Shown here: in pieces, positions 50,501 through 63,459 of the stretch
How the letters are laid out: every line of letters starts with the position of its first letter
How positions within the stretch are numbered: position 1 is the first letter of the stretch
Assembly (NCBI GenBank): GCA_900239685.1
Contig: OENT01000333.1
Span: forward strand, 1 to 64,000
From: Rotaria macrura
Taxonomy: Eukaryota > Rotifera > Eurotatoria > Philodinida > Philodinidae
Length of the DNA stretch: 64,000 bases
Direction of reading: 5' to 3'
Translations under genes and position numbers: made by a program
Notes under the pieces: generated by a model
The model's database searches: none
Seen by the model: the letters and a program-made list of their open reading frames with translations, nothing else
What the model was told of the DNA's origin: nothing

Positions 50501-53500
50501 ATGTTGGCAGTGATCCTTTTTTCGTTCTTTCTTTAATAAAACATTTGATGAGTAAATACGAGAAACGTACCCCGAATATCGATTAATTAAATAATGCATC
50601 GATTCTAGAAGTGTGACTACATCTATCGTAAACTTTTATGTAACTTACTGTTAAACAAACTAACTAAGGAAAATAATCAATTTTGAATGTCAACCGTAAT
50701 AAAATCATAGATATTTTTACAACTTCTTGTAGAAGCCAAAAGAATTTTAACATTACAGGTTATATCGACTTTAAGTTAGGAATCTTTTGAAAAGGAAAAC
50801 AACTTCAACATTTTATTTTCGGAGTTCATTTCTAGTGTTTTTTGTTCTCTATGAAGAAAATAGAAACAATTTATGTTCTACATTCATCATTAAACATTAT
50901 AATTTTCTATTGCAAATAAAACAAAAATATTCAATGATGATTATTGAAATCTACAATTGAAACAAGAATCTCATTTACTAAATATGCATGTTGTATGTGA
51001 TAAAAATTCGATGTTCTATACATCTAGATACAGAAAAAAAACTCAGTGAAGTAACATCTGTGGCACATTACTAATGAATGTTAATTGAGAATATATCATC
51101 AAGTCTAGTGTCAAGTATAAATAACATGTGTGTATATTGATCATTAAATTTTCTATATTATATATTCAAGTATTGATATATAGTCTTCAAATTCGCACGA
51201 TATAGTTTCCAGTGATTAATTTTCAATTTTCACTGCTTTTGAGGGTTTACTCTTCGTCGATCCTATCGAACGAGAAGAATGAAAAGAACAACGAAGAGTG
51301 CTTGCATTATTCAATTTATTATTTGAAAAAAGAATTCTTCTGAAGAATGAAGTGCGGATGTGCGTAGTCCTGAAGAAATCCGTACCATCATACTTATATT
51401 CATCTACACATCCTCGTTCGTCATCAACTCACTCAACCTACAACTATACTATCGTCGACATTTTTCTGATCATATATATTGACTTCGGCAATCACTGTTG
51501 ATTTCTTGACTTCATTCATTCGAATTAATCAATCGAAAGTAAATTGTACTCACAAAAATAAACATCGACAATCAATACAAAAATTCATTGCAGAAATCTA
51601 TTCAAAAGATTTCAGGTGTCTGACATTAATTTATTCAATAAATAATAAATTAACACTCATGAATTTTTTTTTTATTACAATTTACTATTTAAAATAGATG
51701 CTTGTTTTACACAAAAGAAAAGATATCTGTATGAAATAATCATAAGTCGATTTTAATTTCAATAGAAAACATTTTTCGCTTGTCGACATATGTTTATTGT
51801 TGAAATTTCTGTTGAAAATTATAACTTCATATATTTAGGTCTGAATAGTCTCTCTATCGATATCGTTCACATTCTATTTAATGGAATTTTTCTAATGATA
51901 TTTCCTATGCATAAGATCTCGTTGGTTACCTTTTATCATTTTTTTTCTCGAGCGTCCCTTTTATTATCAATGGTAAACATAAAAAATGCGTTCAGATTTT
52001 GAGACGACATTTTCTACATTAACACAAACTTATTATCAACGATTTATATAATTATTGACCTGTTCAAATCATGGAATATATTCTAGTATAAAGAGAAAAA
52101 AAAGTAAAATTTTGTTTTATAGAACATTTTTATCAATTCATGTAGCAGCTCATAGTTCTAAAAAATAGGAAAAGTAAGATGATGGTTCATTAGGCGATTC
52201 AATGTATTCTATGATCTGAGTGAATTCAAAGTAATTTTTGAAAAATTTCTAATGAGCAGTTTACGTCTCATCAATAAATATAACGAGATTAAAATTTCTA
52301 TAACTCTCTGTTTTCTCTTTATCGATGAATGTTTTTTTTTTAAGAATTTAATGTCAAGTGCTTGTATGTTGATCTTTTACGGGTTTCAAATAGTTGTTTA
52401 TCAAGGAGGAAACAAACATGGAATCTTACGATTTAATTTGTTCGTTATGAAAGCTCAAAGTCTAAATAAGAGAAAATAATTCTACTCGGTGACGATTAAC
52501 GAAATCAATGTTTCATTATCAAAGTATTTTGTTTGGATTTAGTTTTCACTGATTGCAGTATGAATAACAACAGTAATATTGTAAACGTAAGAAAAACTGT
52601 TGGCATACTATTGACATAATTTTCAAATGTTATTTTGTAAGATACATGCAGCAGATGATCGGTGAATAAACTATTTCTTATTTTTTTTTTGCACATACTA
52701 CTAAATCTCTATTGCGTAGAATAAATTCAATCTTGCCTGTAAACTAAAAATCACAAGTCAACCCTCGATATTAGTCGACGTTCGAGGTCTTGACATAATC
52801 TACTTTCAACCATGTGTCATATAAGTCTTCTAATATAATTATTTATAGTTCAATTTAATGTGCTTCAATTCGAATAAATAATTTCAATAAATAATTAGTG
52901 AACTAAAATGCTCTGTACTTTTCCTTGAAATAATTAACTGATTAAAATATGTAGATCTCAATGTACTTAACTGCTTATGTCTTTTTTTTTACATCTGCAT
53001 TTTTAATAAGTTAAAATGAATAGACGTTTGCTGAAATTTATTTCACTTTCGAACAATAACCTACATTTCCTATTTTGCAAGCAAGACATTAATATTCGAA
53101 ATAGTTTTGTTTGAAATACGTATATGAAAATTTCTTCTCTGTTTCATCTACCGAGAGATTTGAAAGATTTTAAATAACATGCATAAAACATAACGATGTT
53201 ATCTAAATTCTACAGCATAAATAAACTTCTACCAAGATGATGACAAGACTAATGCAAAAACAAATAGAACTTCATGCTTCATTCGAAATTTTGATTCCTC
53301 TAGTTTTAGAGTAAGAATAATATAAGTCGAAAAACTTCATCACTTTATTTTCGAAACGTTATACTCCATCGTGAAAACATGTCAACTTGACATAAATTCT
53401 TATCTTAGTTTTTATCTCAATCTTATGACCTGGAGATATTTTCGTCATGTGAAAGATTGCATCAATGAAGCATAGACAATATTACTATTTTGATAACTTT

Positions 53501-54927
53501 ATGCTTCGAGAGTGATATATCATACGTTTGAAAAATGTCAGGTTACTATTCAACAGATAACGCATTCTATTAACTACGGGTAACAAAGGATAATGACATT
53601 GAATGATTGATTTTTGAGAGAGATATTTGGTTGTTGATCTACGGTTACAGTTGTTCGTTGGATTCTTCGTTTTCGTTTATGGTAAAATCTCGATCATTTA
53701 TACGAATATCTACATTCTTTCTGTACTGCAGTATTTTAGCTCCTGTAGATATCTGTAGATCATCGGAATCTCCAACATTGTTCCGTTTTGACAGTCGTTT
53801 TTTAAATGATCATAGATACCATGCTGATTGATTATATTTATCGAGTGCGTTTTTTACATTAAAAATCGTGATAGTTAACAAGGATATCTATTGATTATCA
53901 TTCACAATGCATGCAACTTTTTCACTTTATGGAAACGAAGAATAAACTGATGAAATAAAAAATAGATCAACATATCGATGATGAGTGAACGAGTGAAAAG
54001 TTTTCTATATTATTGAATATAATTCAATACGAAGAAAGCAGGAATCAGAATAAGAGAACAAATAAATATTGTCCAAGTCAATATAACAATCTATTGTGAA
54101 TAGACATATTCTTCGAATTCCCACACTTGACTTGTTCATCAATGGAGTTGTATTCAACAAATTGAGTTCATAATAGATTTTCTATTGATCGTTCAAATAC
54201 AGAGATTATTATTGCTGATTCAGAATTAAAATTCATGATGAGAATCTGTCGTGCGTCTATCTATTTTTGACTGCGGTTCAATTTACAGTCATCACATTTA
54301 TAGTCGTGTCAAGTCACAAGTGCTAGAATACGTGCAACGACACGTCATATAAAAAAAAGATCGTACTCGCCAGATCACTAATGCAGAATCATTTCAATAT
54401 CATTCATGGAACGATTGAATCTTGAACGCAAATTTATGTGCTCACAAAAAAAACAAATCACTGACAAGAACTAATCATAGATATAGATAAATCTGAGTAC
54501 TTCGAAGAAATCAATGACGATGAGATTTATATTGGTTGTAGAAGTTCGAAACAATGTGAATAAATTTATTCCATCCTGAATAAAGCTTAAAAATGTTCTC
54601 GTTCTATTTTACAATCCGAGATCTTCTACAATAAGAAATGCTCACATGACAAGTAAAAGATGGACTAATACCATATTAAATTACACAGATGACGATGACA
54701 ACTAGATACTGTTATTTTATCAACGATGAAAATATTCCATGAAAACTGTCACTGATACATCAATGGAAGCTAACTAGAGAGAGAGAGAGAGAAAATAACA
54801 CGATGATTATGATGATGAACACAAGATGAACTCATCTTTGAGACAAGTTTTAATCCCAGTAGCATCAAAAAAAAAATAATCGACAAAGAACGAATGGGCT
54901 GACAATCTTGAAATTGTTTCAGGATAA
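47588..54927. other. Upstream region of the long bZIP gene and gene desert
   Basis: From 47600 to about 48480 the plus strand is T/C-rich, as is common for promoter-proximal DNA of a minus-strand gene. Beyond that the DNA is AT-rich without any gene I can support. A (GA)n run lies at 54776-54792. Confidence 0.45.
48075..48082. promoter_or_regulatory. Candidate D-box (PAR bZIP site) upstream of the long bZIP gene
   Basis: ATTATGTAAT at 48074-48083 fits the RTTAYGTAAY consensus bound by PAR/NFIL3 bZIP factors, and a second TTATGTAA lies at 48178-48185, about 620-730 nt upstream of the start codon. In AT-rich DNA such octamers occur by chance (around a dozen expected in 64 kb), so autoregulation is only a suggestion. 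Confidence 0.3.
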
Positions 54928-55080
54928 GTTATAAATATCAAACTTGGACCTCATGATTCAGTATTATTATTCACATCTTCAACAAAGGCTTACGATGAAA
55001 ATCCAACCGTAGCCAAGACTGTCAAAATACTCGTGAAACAATCCCATGGAACTATAGTGTACATTTACCTATACAAGTGA
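54928..55080 (+). other. Short protein-like open frame, status unclear
   Basis: After a possible splice acceptor (ATTGTTTCAG, ending 54922) and an in-frame stop, 50 codons read VINIKLGPHDSVLLFTSSTK and so on to TGA. The composition is more protein-like than in neighbouring chance ORFs, but there is no start codon, partner exon or known domain. Confidence 0.2.
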
Positions 55081-55419
55081 TTACAAAAAAATCTGAACAT
55101 AAAGAATACAAATGTTTATTCAATTAAAATAGTTATTGTTAAATTCGTGTTAGTGTGAACGTGGGTGTAGGTCTGTTGAGAAAGATTTCACATTCAAATA
55201 CTTGGGATTTATATGGACTAGTAAAATGTTAATGAAAAAAACTGTTGGCCAGTGCCTAGAAAAAGTCAACAAACTATCGATATAACTGAAGTGGATGCAA
55301 AACCACCTTTTCAGAGTTTTTTTTTATTGAAGAATCGGTAGTTTCCATGGAATAGAACTTCAATATAGAATGATGCCAAGTTAATGTAATTCTTCAAATG
55401 ATAATGCTAAATATCTCAC

Positions 55420-55802
55420 TTTTGAAAGGCTCCATTATATGTTCTGAATATAAATGGTCCTGATAGTATTTGTGGCCCTATTGATCAACTAAATTTCCTT
55501 CAACCGACTTGTCTGTTGTCGCTGCTTCATTTTCCATCGTAATTTTCACTCATTCAGTTCGTTTTTGATATCATTCACCATCGGCAAGCATCTTCTGTTT
55601 CACTTCTTCGTCTAATAATTAGTCTGAATGATATACACAACCTCTGAACAAATTTATCGATTTCTCTAAAACATCACAGTAATTATTTACGTTTTATCAT
55701 ACGAATGAAATAGTTGCATGCAGCCAATTACGCTTGTATTGCTAATTCATAGTTGCAACGTTTTTCTTCAGCATATGCTTGCTCAGCAAATTGTATCCCT
55801 TT
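55420..55802 (-). pseudogene. VPS4-like pseudogene fragment (MIT-domain exon plus next exon)
   Basis: On the minus strand, after acceptor CGTTTTAG, 112 nt (55691-55802) read KGIQFAEQAYAEEKRCNYEL, then AIQA, a TAA stop (55728-55730) and LAACNYFIRMIK before donor GTAAAT. VPS4 exon 2 just upstream (58448-58559) is also exactly 112 nt, ends in the same phase, and encodes [20 protein letters not shown]; about 15 of 37 residues agree. A second segment from 55611 after TTATTAG continues in phase as DEEVKQKMLADGE, stop, YQKRTE, stop, VKITMENE, matching the position of the VPS4 linker helix. No AAA domain was found downstream. It is a decayed paralogue or partial duplicate. Confidence 0.65.
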
Positions 55803-56737
55803 CTAAAACGTAATCACATGAAAAATCGATGTTCAATAGTTTTTCAAGTCGTACTTCCATGATTTTCCTCAAGTTAATATTCAACATTTAACAAATATTC
55901 GAGTGAAAGAACCAGTGTTTACAAGTACTGTATCTGAACCGCAAAATTAGTTATCAACAAATAACGGAACTAAAAATGATTGCATGAACTGTGAACAGAT
56001 GAGAATTTCAGTTCAATATTAGTGACTATTTTGATACGTATGAATGTAGCTGGATGTTGAAAAGAGAGAAATTGACAAGGGTGAACAAAACCGAATTGTG
56101 TAGTATCAATGTAATGAGGAATTTTCTTGAATTTGTTATAATTCTCCAGTGTTTTATATCTTGGTCTACATAATCAAGCGAAATTCCTTGAATAGAAAGC
56201 AGCGGTTATTGAAAAGATCGTTTTTTCTTTCCCCTGAAAAACTGATTTGCCACCAAATTCAGATTAAATTCTCTGTCTAGTTCAAGAATGAAGTCTAGTA
56301 TTTTAGTAAGAAAAACACTACACGAAATGAGATGCGCTTCGCTCGTAAAGGTAAACAATATAATCATCACTTCAGTCATTGGAATACTAATGAATCATCT
56401 ACAGTCATTGTGCTAAACACAATATTCGAAAAATTTCAGACAACGGTATTGAGTTTAATGTGTATGAGAATATTAATTAGAAAGTTTAATACAAAACATT
56501 TAAAAAACAGGTAAGCTCTTTCGGAAAAAAATGTAGAAAGAACTTTAATTCATTTACAAGGTATTTCCATCGTACAATTATGAAATATGTCAGAATAGAT
56601 TCAATATGCAGGAATTAGATACATCAACAAAAAAAACATAGATTCTGATAAAAAAAAATAGAGAACATTTGCGAGTGTCAATCATTGACATGCCTCAAAT
56701 GAAAATCCTGCTTGTAGAATTTTTCATTTTGTTTTCT

Positions 56738-58649
56738 TTATGAACCGTCTTGACCAAAATCTTTCGTAAATGTTTCATACTTTTCCAATTCTTTACCACC
56801 TACAGTCGATTTTTGTGTTTCAAGAGCATTCAACATATCAGACTAAAAATTATACATATGAATTTCTCTGTTATTTAGGAAGCATTTGAAAATAACTAAC
56901 CATGATTACTGGCGGTTCACATAAATCATCCTCGTTGATTTTGTCTAATGTAAGCGATTGAGCATCTCGATCTCCAGGTGAACAAGCAAGCCAAAGTTCA
57001 CGAGGTCCATCATCATTTGGATTTTGAACCTAAATCAAAATGATAAAGTAAATAGATCAATAATAATCATTCAGAATAATTTACTCGTTTGAAATGTGTC
57101 GCCGAACCAAGTCGTCGAATAGGTCGGAGTAAAGCTTCTCGACAAACGACACCAATGTCAGCACCAGAATAACTGTAATGAAAACAATTGATCCCATGTT
57201 TAATTCAAAATTGAAATAATTACTGTTCCGCTCTTTTTGCTAACCCCATCCATTCGTGATCTTGTATCGTATGATAACTATTTACACCTAAATGTATTTT
57301 GAACATAGCCGCTCTCTCATTGACACCAGGTAATGGAATATAGATTCGCTTTTCAAAACTGAAATAATATTTGAAACTTCGATTCATGAGAATACTTTTG
57401 ATATAAAGCGTACCGTCGTCGAATAGCTGTATCCAATCCCCAAGGAATATTGGTCGCAGCAAGGACAAGAATGCCCACGTTATCTGTTCCAACACCTAAA
57501 GTGGCATAGAAAAGAAGATTTGTTCGTGTTTATGATTCGTCATAGATTAGCTATCTACCATCCATTTGAGTTAGAAATTCAGTTTTGACACGTCTTGAAT
57601 AGTCGGCTTCTGCATCACTGCGTTGCCCGCACAATGCATCGATTTCATCAATAAATATGATACATGGTTGTCGATTGCGCGCGAGCTGAAATAAAGCTTT
57701 CACACTTTTTTCACTTTCACCAACATATTTTGACAGAAGATCAGCTGGTGTTATCGAGATGAATGTACTCTTACATTCAGTAGCAATCGCTTTCGCCAAG
57801 TACGATTTACCAGTGCCAGGAGGCTACGAAGAGAATAATATTGTTGATATTGACGTTTGACACGAAATGTGATACTTACGCCATACAATAAAATACCGGC
57901 CCATGGTTTACGCTTTCCTAAAAACAAATGGAAAAACATAATATGTTCAACATTTGTCCATGATACTTTTATCATTCTATTCATTCAGTGACATACCCTT
58001 GAATAGTTTTGGAAATTTCACTGGTAGAATCACTGCTTCTCTTAATGCAGTTTTAGCTGGTTCTAAACCGACTACATCATCAAAACTAATGTTTGTGTTA
58101 CTAACAATAGTTCCTTAAGTAAGAAGAAAACAATAGTTTATACGTCAGAAAGATGAACATATTTAAACTGACCTTCATGCTTTAGCATTATGTTTTTAAT
58201 TTCTGAATCTTGATTGCTCTCCTTACCATTTCCAACAGGTGTCGTATTTGGTGGATTGATATTATCATCAATCATAGATGGCTTCTCTGGTTTCTTTTTA
58301 TTCGTTGTGATTTTAATTTCTTCTACTCGTTGAAGGTAAGTCTTAACTTTTTCTCGTATTCGTTCCTTTGTTGGTTTTTCCATGGCACAATCTAACAATA
58401 AATATGATTTATCTTCAATATCTCAGAAACTCACTCCGAACACTCACATTTTGTCGCATGTATAAACCAATCTGCTGCAGCCATGTATGCTTGAGCAGCT
58501 ACCTCATAGTTATGCGCTTGATCTTGAGTAGTCGCGAGCTGTGCAAAGCTCATAGCTTTCTAAAAAAAAAGGATCGTAGGGATTCAAATAATTATCAACT
58601 AATATCTTGAAGCGTATACCTCGATAACAGTTTCTTGACCGATGCTCAT
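56738..58649 (-). CDS. VPS4: Vacuolar protein sorting-associated protein 4 (ESCRT AAA-ATPase)
   Basis: Eleven exons join in consistent phase to 439 residues (human VPS4B has 444): 58620-58649, 58448-58559, 58173-58391, 57997-58113, 57880-57917, 57559-57823, 57414-57495, 57224-57358, 57085-57172, 56901-57029, 56738-56842. Introns are 51-79 nt, all GT-AG. The N-terminal MIT domain (about residues 8-75) is followed by a Lys-rich linker and the AAA domain: [11 protein letters not shown], Walker A GPPGTGKS (172-179), pore-loop KYVGE, Walker B IIFIDEID (227-234), sensor-1 ATN, Arg fingers RRR. The C terminus (SDMLNALE...[10 protein letters not shown]) matches the VPS4 C-terminal helix. It disassembles ESCRT-III on endosomes, at cytokinesis and in membrane repair. 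One oddity is HYSGAD, where the family has GYSGAD. The start is the only ATG in exon 1. Confidence 0.95.
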
Positions 58650-61600
58650 TTTATTAGTCACTTTCTGAAAGAAAAAGAACATGTTAAGAAAGTATGCAAA
58701 AGAAATTCTGAAGAAAAAAATGTCGGTTTCCAATGACCAGTAGTAAATTTATTAAATTTTTTTATTCTAAAAGCAGAGATTTTTTTGCCAAAATAGGAGG
58801 TCAACTAGATATTTTTCTAACTAAACAAGATGAATTTACATAATAGAAAATCAACACACTAGATTCGATTACGTTGTGAAACTGTATGTTTAGTGCCCAG
58901 GTCGACTAAGAATTAAGAAATATTTCCCAAGACTACAACACTACAACGAACGCAATACACCATAAAAGGTATGTCTTTCTATCAAGTGCGCATAATTACT
59001 CAACGGGCATCAATATATACTGAAAGATGTATGAATCATTTTCATCATATTGAGTAACACAGAACTAGAAAAAAACTCACTTTACTTCTCCAGGACTTCA
59101 AATTACTCAGAGCATCATGTTTATTTTTGAGTCATTATTGTTACTCATTTTCATCGCACGAAATTTTCATGGTTTAAAATCAAAGCTAGTCTACACTGTA
59201 AGATGCAAAATTAAATCTGGGCTATATTGTGTGTCCGTTATTTTGAAATTTGTCTACCATGTTCTTAGTTATATATCTCTAAATCAATTTCTAATACATA
59301 GATTTCATCATGGAGTAGTGATTTTGAATGATATTTCACGATGAAAACGATTGTTAGTCACAGCTTCCAAATACGGGTGTTGTTTTTTCTTTACTTTATT
59401 TTAAAACTAAAAATAAATTTTTATTCTATAACGATTAAGAATTTTTTTTGTTAAATATCTCGTTCAAGCATATTTCAATAAATTTGTGCTATTCATTCAA
59501 CTCACTCAGTATTTGTGCTGATCATTCTTCGTGCTCAACATGTCATTGCTGAACTATCCTCGCTCTTATCATTCCATGTGCTGAATTTTCACCAATCCGC
59601 TTTTTCCTATGTAACAGTGTATATCGTGCAGACTCGCTACTACTCAGTCAGACAGACTGTAAACATACTCACAACAGCACGTTCAATTTCTAACAAGAAC
59701 AAAATCATAAAAATCGTCCATTTTGACTCGTTAAAGTACTCGAACTGGTTTATATTTGTTCAAGGTTTTTAACGCACTAAAATTTGTATTTTCACGGTTT
59801 TTATTTCCTTGAAGTTTGTTAACTTGTACTAATACGTTTGATTTTTATATAAAATAGTACTGTAGGCAAAGAAGCGAAAATTGCAAACATTTCTGTTACT
59901 TGTGGGTCAGTTCAGATAACTTCCTCAATGTTTGAATTTTTCTCTTTCACCATTTGATTTACCTGTCAGTTGGAATTTATTTTTATGACACTTGTCAAAA
60001 TAGAACTTTAATATATTATAGCACTTTGAATCTATAAAACTTAATGAAATTTAATTAGGAATTTCAGTTTTATTTCGTAACAGTACATAAACATAAAGTT
60101 CAACTGATACCGCAATTATACAGCGTAATAGTGGGATATCATCTGAACTAGCTTTTACGAAAAATAGAAGAAAGGAATTTTCGCTGCTAAACGCGTGAAA
60201 AAATCAACCAATTGAAATCGTTCAAAACGCACTACTTTATTAAACACGTTTAAAACGTGTTCTATATTCTTATCACACAGATTCGTCAGTATTTCACGCT
60301 TGTTGTAGCTTATTCATGTCGATATGTTTTCGTAAAATCATGTATTTACGTAGACGAGTGAAATACATTTTTTCGTTTTAACTTATTATTACATGTATCC
60401 TACTCACCCGTACCTCAAAAGATTATTCATTTAAGATCGATCTTCCATGGTTTAGCTAATTATTGCCTACAAAATTTTATGTTTTTTGAAACATTTTCGG
60501 ATGTTCAAAAAAACATTTTTGTTAATTAAGTATAAAAATAGAATTTTCTTTTACTTTCATAACCCTGGATGGTAAAAAAAAGTTTCTAAAATGCTCAGTC
60601 TTCTATTATAGCTATTAAAAAATTCTTCGGAATGAGCTTCTGTGAGGGACGGACCAGAAATCTTCAAATTCATTCTATTGTCATCGTTGACAGGTTTCAG
60701 ATACCACTGTCATTATGGGTAATGAAAAATATTTAAATGATCTTAGCGTCATTAAGCCTAATATGAAATTTAGAACATCAATGAAGCAAGAACCCCTGAA
60801 AATGTTTGTTATTAGGGAGCATCGTTGACAATACTGAAAAAGCGTTGAAACAAATTGACGCATATTAGCGTATCATCTCTGAATGTCCTCATGCACCGGA
60901 GTGATATCAACTACACTATAGATGGGACGACTTTGCTCGCCTTGCAGATGATTGAGAAGCAAAGCATAAATGATCATGTTGAATTCACTCAAACAGCAAA
61001 AGAAAAAGGAATTCAAGATGCAGTGCACATAGTCGTGACTGATTGTTGATTCATATCTTTGAAAGCAACATGAGTGTGTACCTTATTGTTAACTACATCC
61101 ACAGCCACATAGTGTGAGGAGCACAGTTCTTCTGAAATGGGAACAATCTCATAAATCTTACGAAATTGTATGCTAACGGGTGTTGAATAACTGAAAAATT
61201 AATTTGCCAAAACTGATTAGAAATTTTCCATAGTCATTTTGGGTTAGAGGCAGTTGGATGTTTGTCACAGTTTGTGAGTCGAATCAAAAGCATAGAATGT
61301 GAAAGAAAATGTGAATCTTTTCAGTGCTGAGCATACTCCAAGCCGAGCGATAAGGTCCATCAAAAGTCGTTTGCGGTTACGTTACAACGAATAAATGAGC
61401 TGACTGTATTTTGCAGTAATGTTAGACACAGAAGTATGATCCGTTGAACGTGTTGTACGAAGCTAATATACGGTTAAAATACGTATAGACCTATAGATTG
61501 ATCTTGATGTATACATAACCTGTATATATTTGCAGGAATGAATTGAAAGCTCAAACACACACGACGTGATATGTTTTTCTGACGAGGAGTTCACTACTCC

Positions 61601-62201
61601 CTTCTAGAAAACTTACGCATGATGATCATAATGCGTCACTTACGGCTTCTAGTTTTTTAAACTATTTGATAGAATCTGATTGACAAGTTGATCAATAGAA
61701 ATGAATCTTGATGAATTCTCAACGAGTCTAGCATGAATCAAATAATGTTTGCATGGAGTTTATGAATAATTCAGATTACGAGAGTATTATGAAGGTTATT
61801 TCAGATGAAAGTTTAAAGAAACTAACCCCCCCCCCCCACCCTCCCTGACTTAGCGCCATGTTAGTTGCCACGCTTTCAAAGAACTGACTTGTTCACCCAT
61901 CATGTTTGGTATTATAGCGTATGAGAATTCTGATGGTTTTATTTTTGTTTCATTTTAATTTGAGTACTAATTGACAAATGATTCTTTGACGAATACCCCG
62001 GATTGATGCAATCACAATCTAATCCTTGCAACTGCAAAAGTATGTTTGAATAGAATGAATTTATACATAAATAGATGTAGTCTCGTGGACAACGTAACGT
62101 ACCACATTTTATTAAACTTTATTTATGTGAAGCTTATATAATGTATTTTATTTCGGGCACAGTTATTATATTGTAATTATCGTCTTTTGGCTATCAACTT
62201 C
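58650..62201. other. Intergenic region, no intact gene
   Basis: No supported gene. A 64-codon frame at 60855-61049 on the plus strand (…TTLLALQMIEKQSINDHVEF…) sits in slightly GC-richer DNA (about 60600-61450) and may be the remnant of a gene or transposon, but I do not recognise it. A 12-base poly-C run followed by CACCCTCCC lies at 61826-61846. Confidence 0.4.
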
Positions 62202-62970
62202 TTATGGATGGAAGTGACTCTTAATGAAAGGTAATGTTAAGGACACTAATCCAGGAATTAGAGCTGTGATAATACCAGGAAGATTCACCTTTTTCTTAAA
62301 TAATAATGCGTATGGATCATACTGTTTAATAAATGAATTGAATGTCGGCATGTCCGTACTTGTATTTTGATGTATGAGACTCATTTTGTAAAGTGCTGTT
62401 GTTTTCATTTGATCAATACTTCTATTTGTCAACCACATGATACTTACTAACGAACCGTAAGAAAAAAAATGTGCCGAACTATTCAAAATTGTTCCCATCG
62501 TTATCGTTTTCTGTATTGTGAAAATTTCATAAGCATAGGCACATGACCAAAGAAGACAACAGCTAACATAAATACTTGCGAAGATATTTGCATTCTTCAA
62601 TATTTCATGTTCTCTCCAATTTTCTCTCTTCGACGACACGTTTTCTGAGTAAGTTCTCATCGTCAATATTCCTGTCTCAACATTCTGAATATTTCCGGAA
62701 AATAATTTTCTGATTCTATCATTCTCTTTTGCAAAACTGTTGTAAGTTCGTATCATCCAGCATAAAGTAGATAAAACGATAACAAAATTCAATACGTAAG
62801 ATATAATCTGACAGATCATACGTGTCTGCTGCAATTTGGTTTTTATCATGGTTCCTTCTTTAATTTTATTATATGCTTCGTGCAAGTCTGCTATATTATC
62901 CAATAAATCCGAACACACTACTATAATCAAAGCTATAAAATATTGCCAACGTGCAGAAGTTATTCGTAGT
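62202..62970 (-). CDS. Multi-pass membrane protein, 3' exon
   Basis: After acceptor CATAATTTTAG (ending at 62971) an open frame of 255 codons runs to the stop at 62202. The apparent start at 62930 is a TTG; the frame extends upstream through RITSARWQYFIAL to the splice site, so this is an internal or last exon with at least one upstream exon. Hydrophobic segments: FIALIIVVCSDLL, ICQIISYVLNFVIVLSTLCW, FASIYVSCCLLWSCAYAY, FFSYGSLVSIMWL, and a C-terminal LPGIITALIPGLVSLTLPF. Charged loops separate them (NDRIRKLF, KRENWREHE). I do not recognise the family. The exon upstream in the same gene could not be fixed. Confidence 0.55.
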
Positions 62971-63125
62971 CTAAAATTATGAAAGTTTTAGCAGTTTGTT
63001 TAAAATCAAACGAATCAGATTGCAATCCTGTGGAAAATTTAGTTCATGAACTACAATAGTTCTTGTTCCATGCCAATCAGATATGGTATATAGGATGAGA
63101 AGATTGTTTTTGTTTATAAATGTAC

Positions 63126-63247
63126 TACCCAGTGAAAAATGTTCGGTGATTTTAATCGAATTATTCTGCAACAAAATCAAAATTGAAATCGATTGATTTT
63201 GTTGCAGAATAATTCGATTAAAATCACCGAACATTTTTCACTGGGTA
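63126..63247. repeat. Perfect palindrome, 55-bp arms, 12-base loop
   Basis: The left arm 63126-63180 (begins TACCCAGTGAAAAATGTTCG) is an exact reverse complement of 63193-63247; the loop is AATTGAAATCGA. Unlike the older foldback elements at the left of the window, no mismatch is present. It lies between the membrane-protein exon and the right-edge gene. The open frame at 62977-63234 runs through one arm. Confidence 0.95.
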
Positions 63248-63459
63248 TCTATCAAATACTAGACAACATTGATCTTATTAACTCTAAGTGAAAACAGAAC
63301 TTTTGTGTTTGTTTGTTCATTCATTAAGTAAAAAGAAATGATTGATTAACTGAACATAGAGTCATATAATTATTTATCAAGTACATTCACAACCGTTGGC
63401 GACTCTGTAGCTAACTTATAATGCAAAAGTAATAAGACAAAGGTTGGACCTTATTTCTC

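Noticed and set aside
62977..63234. 85-codon minus-strand frame as an exon of the membrane protein gene
   Set aside because: Half of it lies in the perfect palindrome, and no donor site gives the phase needed by the acceptor at 62971.
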